DNA of 35,901 bases, from NCBI RefSeq assembly GCF_018861065.1, contig NZ_JAHKQO010000028.1, forward strand, positions 85,136 to 121,036, given 5' to 3'. Shown piece after piece: positions 8,920 through 16,884 of the stretch (its first letter is position 1; the number at the start of each line of letters is the position of its first letter). The notes below the pieces were generated by a model. It searched no databases. It was not told where the DNA came from and was given only the letters and a program-made list of their open reading frames with translations. This DNA comes from Paraglaciecola arctica (GTDB lineage Bacteria; Pseudomonadota; Gammaproteobacteria; Enterobacterales; Alteromonadaceae). A program made the position numbers and the translations under genes.

Positions 8920-10257
8920 TTAGGGATATGCGGGTATTAAAATGGTCGCTTTGACACCAGTTTGCTCGTGGCGGTTGTTTATCACTAAGTCACCACCATG
9001 ATTGACCAGTATTTGTCTAGATAATGACAGCCCTATACCTGTTCCCTGTTTTTTGGTGGTATAAAAGGGGACAAATAAGTTGTCCATATTGTTAATTCCC
9101 GTACCCTGATCGAGTAGGTTAATTTCAATAAATTGGCCATCCTTTCGCCAATTCACTTCTATTTTTGCTGTTGGATTATCGTACATCGACTCCCATGCAT
9201 TCTTTATTAGATTTACCAATACCTGTTGTAGTTGACCTTTGTCTGCATACACTTGTAATTCATTTGAAGCCAGTTCGATATTGGCATCTGCGAATAACAC
9301 TGCAATTGATTGAAGCAATGGTTCGAGGGTGAATAAAGACTTAGTAGGTAAGGGCAGTTTTGCCAATTTTTGGTAACGCTGAATAAACATATTTAGGGAT
9401 TGCGCGCGCTCTGTTATCACACTTAACCCCTCTTTTAGATCCTTATCTAATTCCGAACCTGAATATTGTTTCTCTACCATTTTTTCTAAGGTTTCCCCTA
9501 TGGAAGCAATAGGGGCAATGGAGTTATTAATTTCGTGGCTAAGTACTCTTAATAATTTTTGCCAAGCTTGTCTTTCTTCTTCCCGCAATAAATTTTGAAT
9601 ATCGGTTATAAAAATAAGTGTGTGTTGAATACCGTTCTCATAATATTGATCAGTGCGAATAAGCACCCTTTTTTTATGCTGCTTGATCTCAAATTCGGCT
9701 ATTTTGTTGTAATCCTTAGTTAATACATTTTGTAAACCTAAGATTTTGATTGGCCAGCCCTGCTTTTCTTCAAAGCGACATTTGAATAACTTTTCAGCGG
9801 CTGGATTCATAAGGCTGATAGCCTGATTATTGTCGACTGCCACAATAGCTACATCTATTTGATCTGTCACTTTGGCCAGTAATATTTGCTTTTCACGGGT
9901 GACTAAACTTTGTTCGGCAAGCGTTTTTGATAGGGTGTTTAATAATTGATTAAAGTCACTTAGGGCTCCATTTAATCCCTTATTGTTAGCACGTAAGGTG
10001 TAATCGTTGGCGGTCATAGCTTCAACCAAATTTGTAGAAGTGCGAAGCTGAAACACTACTTGATGCCGAATATGGAAAGCACAGAATAACACACAAACAA
10101 ATAACACTATAGCTAACAAAATTTTAGGATAGACCGACATATCTACGAAAAACATCAATATACAGCAGCAAAGAGTAGGTAATAGTCCGGTGAATAGCGC
10201 AAGGCGTACCAATCTATCCTCAAATGCAATTCTGGCCGCTTTAGTATGTTTTAGCAT
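8920..10257 (-). CDS. NtrY-type sensor histidine kinase with a minimal periplasmic loop
   Basis: A 445-residue kinase. Two membrane helices (about 17-38 and 45-62) are joined by a loop of only ~6 residues (DMSVYP). Then come a HAMP-like/coiled linker (~70-120), a PAS domain (~125-220) and the phospho-acceptor H241 in LSHEINNSIAPI, the NtrY/NtrB-like H-box. The HATPase domain (~340-443) has N-box NLIKNAWES, DQGTGI and GTGIGLSLS. With no extracytoplasmic sensor domain, it probably senses within the membrane, through the PAS domain, or through a partner protein; the nearby FtsX-type permease is the obvious candidate. Last gene of the operon, 55 bases after its cognate regulator. Family assignment is firm; the sensing mode is inference. 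Confidence 0.92.
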   Translation of the reverse strand: MLKHTKAARIAFEDRLVRLALFTGLLPTLCCCILMFFVDMSVYPKILLAIVLFVCVLFCAFHIRHQVVFQLRTSTNLVEAMTANDYTLRANNKGLNGALSDFNQLLNTLSKTLAEQSLVTREKQILLAKVTDQIDVAIVAVDNNQAISLMNPAAEKLFKCRFEEKQGWPIKILGLQNVLTKDYNKIAEFEIKQHKKRVLIRTDQYYENGIQHTLIFITDIQNLLREEERQAWQKLLRVLSHEINNSIAPIASIGETLEKMVEKQYSGSELDKDLKEGLSVITERAQSLNMFIQRYQKLAKLPLPTKSLFTLEPLLQSIAVLFADANIELASNELQVYADKGQLQQVLVNLIKNAWESMYDNPTAKIEVNWRKDGQFIEINLLDQGTGINNMDNLFVPFYTTKKQGTGIGLSLSRQILVNHGGDLVINNRHEQTGVKATILIPAYP

Positions 10258-10312
10258 TGTCCCTTAGGTACCCTAATGTTTTGGACTAGTTACCATATGT
10301 AAGAGCACTTTA

Positions 10313-11704
10313 TCACAAATTTAGGTTGTGTTTTTCTAGTCGTCGATAGTAGGCACTGCGACTCAAACCAAGAGAAGAAGCAGTAGCTTGCCCGTTATAG
10401 TCAAATGCTTTAAGTCGCTGTTCAATGATGGATTTTTCAATTTGATCTAATGATCCATGATTGATATCGATACCGTTTTGTTTTTTGGTTGTTACATACT
10501 GTTCGGTTTCATTATTTAAACCTAAATCTGTAGCGGTGACCAACTGGCCTTGACGTAAGAAAATCGCGCGTTCAATCATGTGATTCAATTCACGAATGTT
10601 TCCCGGCCATGTATAGGTTTGCAAAGCCTGCTTGGCTTGAGCCGCAAACTCACCTTTGGGTAAACGGTATTTCTCTGCATGTTGCGATAGAAAATATTCT
10701 GCCAAAGGCAAGATATCGTCTTTACGCTCTCGCAGCGGTGGAATGGTTATTTCTATGGTATTAAGTCGATATAACAGATCTTGGCGAAATTGCCCTTGTT
10801 CAATCAACTCTGCCAGATTGGAGTTAGTGGCTGAGACTATCCGTACGTCGACTTTTTGAGTTTTTGAGCTACCCACTTTTTCAAATTGATGGGCTTCTAG
10901 AACATGTAGTAATTTAGCTTGTTGCGAAGGCGCTATGTTAGCTATTTCATCCAAAAATAAACTACCACCCTCGGCCAGTTCAAATCGACCAATTCGGTTG
11001 TCTTTGGCATCGGTAAACGCGCCTTTGATATGTCCAAACATTTCACTTTCAAATAGGTTTTCGCTAATGGCGCCCATATTAACGGCAATAAAAGGGCAGC
11101 TACTGCGTGTTGAACATTGATGAAGATATTCTGCGAACATACTTTTTCCGGTGCCATTTTCACCGGTAAGTAAGATATTCATCTCACTTTGCGCTAGTTT
11201 TTCTAACTGAGTTAATAGTTGCTGCATTACGTGAGACTGAGCGATGATACCCGCAGATTTAGCAGAAATTTGATCCCTTAAAATTGCGTTTTCCTGCGCC
11301 AGTTTTACACCTTGATGCTGCATATCGCCAATTCTAATTTGAGCTTGGATAATATTAAGCAACCTATCGTTACCCCAAGGTTTTTTAATAAAATCAACGG
11401 CTCCTAATTTCATGGCTTCAACTGCTACTTCGATACTGCTGTAGCCGGTCATCACCACAACGGGTAATTGTTCGTCGAGTTGTTTGATTGCGGTAATAAG
11501 GTGCAATCCTTCATCTCCTGACGTGGTATCAGTATGGTAATTAAGGTCAATCAAAGCTAACGAATAGTGATGTTTTTGAATCGTCTCTAAACAAGCTTTA
11601 GGCGAGGTTACCACTGTGACTTGGTAATTTTCCCCCTTAAGCAGTAGCTTAAGAGCCGTAAGGATACGGCTGTCATCATCGGCTATTAAAATTGAGTGTT
11701 TCAT
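10313..11704 (-). CDS. NtrC-family sigma-54-dependent response regulator
   Basis: A 463-residue three-domain activator. The receiver (1-120) has acidic pocket D10/D11, phospho-acceptor D53 and K108. The AAA+ domain (~150-385) has Walker A GENGTGKS, Walker B SLFLDEIAN and an R-finger region. The C-terminal Fis-type helix-turn-helix (~424-461) ends GLSRSAYYRRLEKH. The sigma-54 contact loop reads GAFTDA (228-233) in place of the textbook GAFTGA; I recall this variant as common in this branch of the family. It pairs with the kinase just downstream. Because the operon begins with a sigma-54 promoter, the regulator most likely activates its own operon. The permease gene lies 74 bases upstream, with a hairpin between them. 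Confidence 0.95.
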   Translation of the reverse strand: MKHSILIADDDSRILTALKLLLKGENYQVTVVTSPKACLETIQKHHYSLALIDLNYHTDTTSGDEGLHLITAIKQLDEQLPVVVMTGYSSIEVAVEAMKLGAVDFIKKPWGNDRLLNIIQAQIRIGDMQHQGVKLAQENAILRDQISAKSAGIIAQSHVMQQLLTQLEKLAQSEMNILLTGENGTGKSMFAEYLHQCSTRSSCPFIAVNMGAISENLFESEMFGHIKGAFTDAKDNRIGRFELAEGGSLFLDEIANIAPSQQAKLLHVLEAHQFEKVGSSKTQKVDVRIVSATNSNLAELIEQGQFRQDLLYRLNTIEITIPPLRERKDDILPLAEYFLSQHAEKYRLPKGEFAAQAKQALQTYTWPGNIRELNHMIERAIFLRQGQLVTATDLGLNNETEQYVTTKKQNGIDINHGSLDQIEKSIIEQRLKAFDYNGQATASSLGLSRSAYYRRLEKHNLNL

Positions 11705-11721
11705 TTCAAAATCTTAGTGAG

Positions 11722-11748
11722 GGCTTACAACTTAAAAAGCTGTAAGCC
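11722..11748 (-). other. Intercistronic hairpin between permease and response-regulator genes
   Basis: GGCTTACA (11722-11729) and TGTAAGCC (11741-11748) are perfect inverted repeats, with further CTT/AAG pairing inside. On the minus-strand transcript it is not followed by a T run, so it is not a typical terminator. It could stabilise or process the mRNA, or set the transporter-to-regulator ratio. Confidence 0.55.
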
Positions 11749-11778
11749 TATGTTTTAATACGTTTAGGTTAAACAAAA

Positions 11779-14268
11779 TTAATCATGATGCAAGGCTTCA
11801 CTCGGCTCCATTCGTACTACTTTTTGGGTCGGTATAAAAGTAGCCAATAACACCATAAAGATTATTAATAGTGGTACGCCTAACATACCCATCACGTAAC
11901 TCAGGTCATTAATGATCATGGTTTCACTCATAAAATTGACTAGCCAAATAGATAAAGCAATTCCTATGCTTAAACCTATGGCTAGTTGTTGACTGGCTTG
12001 AAGTATAAACAAACGCATTATTCCTTTATCGGACGAGCCCAGCGCTCGTCTTACACCAATTTCTTGAGTGCGCTGACTAATACTATTTGAAGCTACAGCA
12101 TAAATACCACTGGCCGCTAAAAACGCTGCGACAATGCCACATAGCAAAAATATCTTACTGACCGCAACGACTAACATCATGGGTTGTTTAATTAAGCTAT
12201 CGTAACTTTGCACATGGTAAAGCCCTACATCTGAATTCACTTTGTCCACAGCTTGTTGCAGTGTTTTTTCAGCTTCAACTTGTGACCCTGTATAATGCAT
12301 GGCCAAGTTAACTCTAAATAACCCCCAATTGTCCATTATGTGATAGGAATTGTAAGAGGTACTAGAGGAGCGCATAGTTGAACCGTGGAAGGTGTCGGAT
12401 ACTACACCCACTATAGTGTTCCATTCTCCTCTGTACCCTGGATTAGCTCGGCGCACTCGCTGCCCAATAGCATCACCATCTGGAAAAAACTCCCTTGCGA
12501 TAGACTCGTTGATAATGATACTCAGCACATCCTCGCCAACGTCGCGGTGATCGAAGTCTCTACCTTGCACTATCCGCATTCCTAAGGCTCGCCAAGAGTC
12601 TTTTGCAACCCCTTCGTTATTGCTATAGGGGTTTTCGTTGTAAACTGCGGCTTCGCGACCTTCAATTTCGTAGTGGCTGGTTCCTTCGCCGCGTCCGGGT
12701 AATTCAGTCATCATGGCTACGGCTTGTACGTTAGGCTGGCTTTCTAACTCGTCTTTTAATTCGTAATAGAATGCCGCTCGTTTTAAGCGGTCTGCGTGTT
12801 CAAACTCAGTGTTGCGGCGAACGCTAAAACTAATAGGAGGTAATTGTAATTGCGCAGTTAGGCGGTTCTCGGTTTCAACCCCGTAATCGGCCACCCCAGC
12901 AGAGTAACTAGTGGTCAGTAAAATACATGCCATGACTAACACCACGCAGGACAACAGTATTTCTGAAATGACTAATATTTTGCTAGCTCGAGCGGCTTTT
13001 TTACCTATGGCTCCACGAGTCCCATCTCGTAAGACTGCATTAAAGTCACCGGATAATGCTCGCCATGCCGGTATATATCCGGTAATAAAAATCATCGCAA
13101 CAATCGCGCCCAACAACAGTAATAATCCATTGCCATCAATTTCAACATTCCACCAAAATGGCTTTAAATTGTCTACAGCGTATGTATCCGCAAACACTTG
13201 ATTAGTGATTTCTAAGCCCCAAGCTGCAAATAACAATGCAAGTATCCCTCCGAGGCTACAAATAAATATACTTTCCCATAACATTTGTAACACCAAACGT
13301 TTTCTAGGAACGCCTAAAGCCACGCGAATCGCAATTTCTTTAAATCGTTGGTTCACTCTTGCCAATAACAAATTACCCACGTTGATACAGGCTAAAAGAA
13401 GAATCAGAAATACCACTACAAACATCGCCATAAACATCGAAAAATATTGGGTTATCGCCGCTTTTTTGAAGGGTTCTACACTGAGGTATTTACCTTCTGG
13501 GTTAATGCGCCAACGCATGTCGTCTGGAAGCGTTGTGGATAATTCACTGCTGTAGGCGTTCATTGCTGCTTGTAGTTGTTGAGGAGTGACACCGTCAGCG
13601 AGTCGTGCAAACCCTTGTACTCCATTATAAGTGCGTTCTGTTGCTGCCACGCTGTCTTGAGGTAGGGGCTGCCAAATCTCGGCAATGGATGGGAACGCAA
13701 ACCCTTTAGGCATAACACCTATGACGCGATTAGGTTCAGCGTCTAAAGGCACCATAGTGCCGACTATAGATTCATCACCTTGAAAGTAGTGCTTAAATAC
13801 GTCGTAACTGAGTACTACAGTTGGCTCTGCTCCTTCAAAATGATCTTCAGCTGAAAAGCCGCGACCTAGTATGGGTTGAACACCAGCGAATTCAAAAATA
13901 TTCCAACTGACATAGGTAGAGTTAAATTTACGGATTGCAGTTGTGGCATCCGAACCGCCTACAAAGGTGGTTCCTTCTTGATAAACACCTAAGTCTTCAA
14001 GCAAATTGAGCTCGTTTTTTAGTTTGTATAAGTCGAAAGGGTCAGCCGGTCTCCTCGATAAATGCGTATAATCATACTGTGATTCGACGGCGAAAATGGG
14101 TTTGTCGTTATTTAAGGTAAGGGGGGTAAACACTAAACTATTCAGTAACGAATAGGTGTATAGAGTTAACCCTAATCCTATGGCTACTATCAATACCGTC
14201 AAACCAGTGAAAGCTGGTTTTTTAGCTAATAATCTGGCGGCGTATTTTATGTCAAGAGAGACTGACAT
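11779..14268 (-). CDS. Fused double FtsX/MacB-type ABC transporter permease
   Basis: An 829-residue permease built from two copies of the MacB layout. Half one: helix at 20-45, periplasmic MacB_PCD-like domain (~50-270), then FtsX helices at ~278-302, 332-352 and 382-402. Half two: helix at ~430-452, a second periplasmic domain, then three helices near 700-820, ending KVVRMEPSEALHHD. Each half has the FtsX cytoplasmic signature (RFKEIAIRVALG and RTQEIGVRRALG). MacB is normally one four-helix unit fused to an ATPase and dimerises; here one chain supplies both halves and the ATPase is separate. It resembles the ADOP permeases described in Acidobacteria. Probable role: export, or mechanotransmission, of a compound at the inner membrane with the upstream ATPase and adaptor. 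Substrate unknown. Confidence 0.93.
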   Translation of the reverse strand: MSVSLDIKYAARLLAKKPAFTGLTVLIVAIGLGLTLYTYSLLNSLVFTPLTLNNDKPIFAVESQYDYTHLSRRPADPFDLYKLKNELNLLEDLGVYQEGTTFVGGSDATTAIRKFNSTYVSWNIFEFAGVQPILGRGFSAEDHFEGAEPTVVLSYDVFKHYFQGDESIVGTMVPLDAEPNRVIGVMPKGFAFPSIAEIWQPLPQDSVAATERTYNGVQGFARLADGVTPQQLQAAMNAYSSELSTTLPDDMRWRINPEGKYLSVEPFKKAAITQYFSMFMAMFVVVFLILLLACINVGNLLLARVNQRFKEIAIRVALGVPRKRLVLQMLWESIFICSLGGILALLFAAWGLEITNQVFADTYAVDNLKPFWWNVEIDGNGLLLLLGAIVAMIFITGYIPAWRALSGDFNAVLRDGTRGAIGKKAARASKILVISEILLSCVVLVMACILLTTSYSAGVADYGVETENRLTAQLQLPPISFSVRRNTEFEHADRLKRAAFYYELKDELESQPNVQAVAMMTELPGRGEGTSHYEIEGREAAVYNENPYSNNEGVAKDSWRALGMRIVQGRDFDHRDVGEDVLSIIINESIAREFFPDGDAIGQRVRRANPGYRGEWNTIVGVVSDTFHGSTMRSSSTSYNSYHIMDNWGLFRVNLAMHYTGSQVEAEKTLQQAVDKVNSDVGLYHVQSYDSLIKQPMMLVVAVSKIFLLCGIVAAFLAASGIYAVASNSISQRTQEIGVRRALGSSDKGIMRLFILQASQQLAIGLSIGIALSIWLVNFMSETMIINDLSYVMGMLGVPLLIIFMVLLATFIPTQKVVRMEPSEALHHD

Positions 14269-14307
14269 GGTAATTTCTCCTTAAAGCAGAACTAAAACTA
14301 TGGTTAA

Positions 14308-15039
14308 TTACGCAACCACGGCTTGAGGTTTTTCGGTAATCTGATCTGATACAATTTTTCCATCGAATACTTCAATCGTACGGCCAGCGCGAGAGGCTGA
14401 GCGGGGATCATGAGTCACCATACAAATAGTTGCGCCTTGATCGTGCAGACGGTCCAGCAAATTCATCACCATCTGTGCATTTTTCGAATCTAAATTACCT
14501 GTAGGTTCATCAGCCAATATAATCGAAGGGTTCCCTGCAATGGCTCGTGCAACCGCGACTCGTTGTTGTTGTCCCCCAGAAAGTTGCGAAGGAAAGTGAT
14601 TGGCTCGGTGTTGCATATCCACTTTTTCGAGGGCGTCCTTTACCATTTCAGCTCGTTGAACTTTAGTAATATCGGTACGATAAGTGAGAGGTAATTCAAC
14701 GTTTTCAGCCACGCTTAAATCGCTAATCAAATTAAATGCTTGAAAAACAAAGCCAATTTCCTTATTTCGAATTTTGGCGCGTTCGTCTCGATTCAAATCA
14801 GATGCTTCATGACCGGCTAATTGATAGGTGCCTGCAGTAGACGTATCAAGCAAGCCCAATAAAGACAACAAAGTTGATTTTCCGCAACCGGATGGACCGG
14901 TGATGGAAATGTATTCACCTTTATTAATAGTTAGATTAATTTTGTTCAACGCATGGGTTTCAACATCATCAGTAAAAAATACTTTCTTAATGTTGTTTAA
15001 GGTTACCAGTGATTTAGTTGTTTTTGTTGCTGTGGTCAT
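14308..15039 (-). CDS. ABC transporter ATP-binding protein (MacB/LolD type)
   Basis: A 243-residue ATPase with Walker [10 protein letters not shown] (48-56), Q-loop VFQAFNL, signature [14 protein letters not shown], Walker [14 protein letters not shown] and the H-loop in MVTHDPR. It belongs to the MacB/LolD/FtsE class that partners FtsX-type permeases. The start is ATG 15039 behind CGGAG with 9-base spacing. A longer frame to 15123 would overlap the adaptor gene, and its extra N-terminus lacks family resemblance. It lies 31 bases after the adaptor and 39 bases before the permease, all in one operon. The substrate is not indicated. Confidence 0.95.
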   Translation of the reverse strand: MTTATKTTKSLVTLNNIKKVFFTDDVETHALNKINLTINKGEYISITGPSGCGKSTLLSLLGLLDTSTAGTYQLAGHEASDLNRDERAKIRNKEIGFVFQAFNLISDLSVAENVELPLTYRTDITKVQRAEMVKDALEKVDMQHRANHFPSQLSGGQQQRVAVARAIAGNPSIILADEPTGNLDSKNAQMVMNLLDRLHDQGATICMVTHDPRSASRAGRTIEVFDGKIVSDQITEKPQAVVA

Positions 15040-15070
15040 GAGTTTTCGCTCCGCAGTTAGCAGTGTATTT

Positions 15071-16327
15071 TTAGTTAATTTTAATTTGTTGGTGTTCTTC
15101 AAAGCTTGATACATCAGACACAATGATGTTTTGGCCTACTTTTAGACCTGATTTGATTTCTATATATTTAGTGGATGTTTGCCCAAATACGACCTCATGT
15201 CTGCTCGCTGTCTCTCCTTGGGCATCGAGTAAATAAACCTGTGCTTCTCCAAAACTTTTGGCAAACATAGGCCGTTGAACAAAGAGTGCGTTATTAATCC
15301 TAGCAATGTTTATTTCGCCTTCAACGGTTAGGTCAGGCCTAGCTTCTTTAGGAATGTCACGACTTAATTCAACATCTACTTGAACAGAGCCGTTGATTAC
15401 CGCAGGATCAATACGTTGGATTTTTCCTTGTATTTTACTGCTGCGGGTATCTACCGTGACTTCTTGGCCAATGACAACTTCGCTAATGAGCTTTTCTGGG
15501 ATCCGCAATTCCGCGATGAATTCTCCGCTTCGCGCTAAACGAGCGAGGTTAGTGCCTGAACTGACTTGTTGCCCCAATTCCATAGGCATTTCTTGTACAA
15601 TGCTGTCCATGGTTGCTGTGACTTTTAATCCGTTTACTTGCTCTTGTGCTCGCTGCAAAATCTTGCGCATGCGGTTAACGCGTGCTTGGGCAGCTAATCG
15701 CTGCGCTGCTAGGTTTTCTCGGCGTTTTGCCAAACGCTTAATTTCTAATTCCCAGCGTTGTTTAAATTGTGCTACATCGATCTTTATTTCTTCATAATCA
15801 ATATGGGATACCGCTACAACCCCTTGAGACAGTAAGGTTTCTTGAGCGTTTAAGGTTAATAATGCCCGCTCATGATTGAGCTTTTCAGTGATTACTGCCG
15901 CTTCTTGGTCGAGCAGTTCAGACTCCAATGACACTTCCAATGCGGTCGTTTCTGCCTCCATTTCATCCAGCTCCCATTTGGTTTCTTCTAGACGTTGAAC
16001 TAGCTGCGGATTGCTGAGCTCCATCAATAGATCACCTTCTTTTACGTGCGCCCCTGCTTTGATCAAAATACGTTCGACTCTACCTTCGACGTTTGTGGCG
16101 ACCCAGCGAATGTCTTTAGGTACCAAGACCCCCATACCACGCACCGAAACAAACAGCTCACCTTGTTGAACTTTGTCAGTTAATAATGCATTGCTGTTAA
16201 CGGCATAGGTTGATGCGTCACGATTAAAGACAAGTTTTACTACAAAAAACAAGATGATGACTAATGCCACTATTCCCACAATCTTTACTGTGATTTTCTT
16301 TTTGGGCTTTTCGCGAACGATGTCCAT
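15071..16327 (-). CDS. Periplasmic adaptor (HlyD/MacA-type membrane fusion protein)
   Basis: A 418-residue protein with an N-terminal membrane anchor (about 12-31: VKIVGIVALVIILFFVVK) and lipoyl half-motifs flanking a long coiled coil (~105-240, rich in E, L, R and Q). The beta-barrel follows (IAELRIPEKLISEVVIGQEV), then a membrane-proximal domain (GLKVGQNIIVSD). MFPs of this type link inner-membrane ABC or RND pumps to a TolC-like outer-membrane channel; no such channel gene is in the window, so a genomic TolC would be used. First gene of the five-gene operon, 38 bases or so downstream of the predicted sigma-54 transcription start. Confidence 0.93.
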   Translation of the reverse strand: MDIVREKPKKKITVKIVGIVALVIILFFVVKLVFNRDASTYAVNSNALLTDKVQQGELFVSVRGMGVLVPKDIRWVATNVEGRVERILIKAGAHVKEGDLLMELSNPQLVQRLEETKWELDEMEAETTALEVSLESELLDQEAAVITEKLNHERALLTLNAQETLLSQGVVAVSHIDYEEIKIDVAQFKQRWELEIKRLAKRRENLAAQRLAAQARVNRMRKILQRAQEQVNGLKVTATMDSIVQEMPMELGQQVSSGTNLARLARSGEFIAELRIPEKLISEVVIGQEVTVDTRSSKIQGKIQRIDPAVINGSVQVDVELSRDIPKEARPDLTVEGEINIARINNALFVQRPMFAKSFGEAQVYLLDAQGETASRHEVVFGQTSTKYIEIKSGLKVGQNIIVSDVSSFEEHQQIKIN

Positions 16328-16373
16328 TTATTAATTTACCTTGTGTCACTTAGGTCTTACTTATGTACTGAGT

Positions 16374-16391
16374 AAGCAACGCTTGTGCCAA
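16374..16391 (-). promoter_or_regulatory. Sigma-54 (RpoN) promoter of the efflux/two-component operon
   Basis: Read on the minus strand, positions 16391-16374 are TTGGCACAAGCGTTGCTT. The -24 element TGGCAC (16390-16385) and the -12 element TTGC (16379-16376) are separated by exactly 5 bases. The RpoN consensus is YTGGCACGNNNNTTGCW; one base of the extended motif differs. The predicted start near 16365 leaves a leader of about 38 bases before the adaptor ATG. The match and position are seen in the sequence; use by RpoN is inferred and is supported by the NtrC-family gene in the operon. Confidence 0.9.
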
Positions 16392-16772
16392 AACTAAATA
16401 TCTTTATTTTTCAATGGTTTAGTGTTTATTTGTAAGAGGTAGAAGGTAATTTTTCTCGATAACGGGACTGGGTGATATATATAGATGTTTCGATAATGGG
16501 ACGGAATAGTCGAGATGATCTGTATGACTTTTAAATACGGCAGTGAAAGCTAATCTAGCCCCGACAAATTAAAATCAGCATGAAAACGCGCACTTCTTAG
16601 AGGTTTATATTATTGAATGTTTCATTTTTTGAGAAATGAGAGAGAGCGGCTATCTTATCTCCACATATTTTATTTACAAATTTAAAAGTGACTTCAAGGC
16701 AATAGAGAATATCTAACTGTTTACTGCAATGTAATTGGTATAAATCATGTTAGCTCTTTAGTCAGTGGTATT
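16392..16772. other. Intergenic region upstream of the efflux operon
   Basis: The gene-free stretch 16328-16884 holds the sigma-54 promoter, the direct repeats and, near its right end, the terminator of the receptor gene. Between about 16515 and 16772 I see only AT-rich sequence with a weak hairpin TCATTT/AAATGA near 16622-16639. No open frame of useful length, RNA gene or mobile element is evident. Confidence 0.6.
16456..16504 (-). promoter_or_regulatory. Two direct repeats, probable upstream activator sites for the NtrC-type regulator
   Basis: TCGATAACGGGACTG (16456-16470) and TCGATAATGGGACGG (16490-16504) match at 13 of 15 bases and start 34 bases apart, about three helical turns. They lie about 80-130 bases upstream of the -12 element, the usual range for enhancer-binding proteins. 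The proximal copy is also an imperfect dyad (TCNCG-N4-CGNGA), and a further TCGAGA occurs at 16510-16515. Binding by the regulator is inference. Confidence 0.6.
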
Positions 16773-16802
16773 AAAAAATCCGGTAATCAAGATTACCGGA
16801 TT
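16773..16802 (-). terminator. Rho-independent terminator after the TonB-dependent receptor gene
   Basis: AATCCGGTAATC (16777-16788) and GATTACCGGATT (16791-16802) are exact reverse complements. On the minus strand the stem runs into T6. It lies about 83 bases beyond the receptor stop codon. Confidence 0.85.
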
Positions 16803-16884
16803 ATAGTTGAATATTACGTACGGCTTAAATGTCCTTATTTTCGCTATTTTTGTTGTTTAGGTTCTTTACTCAATGAATGATAGA

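Noticed and set aside
12911-13555. Plus-strand open frames opposite the permease gene
   Set aside because: Low-complexity antisense reading of transmembrane codons; no start signals or family resemblance.
15040-15123. N-terminal extension of the ABC ATPase overlapping the adaptor gene
   Set aside because: Extra residues have no family similarity, and ATG 15039 has a good GGAG ribosome site.
16622-16639. Weak TCATTT/AAATGA hairpin in the operon-upstream region as a small RNA terminator
   Set aside because: Short AT-only stem without a T run or an upstream promoter.
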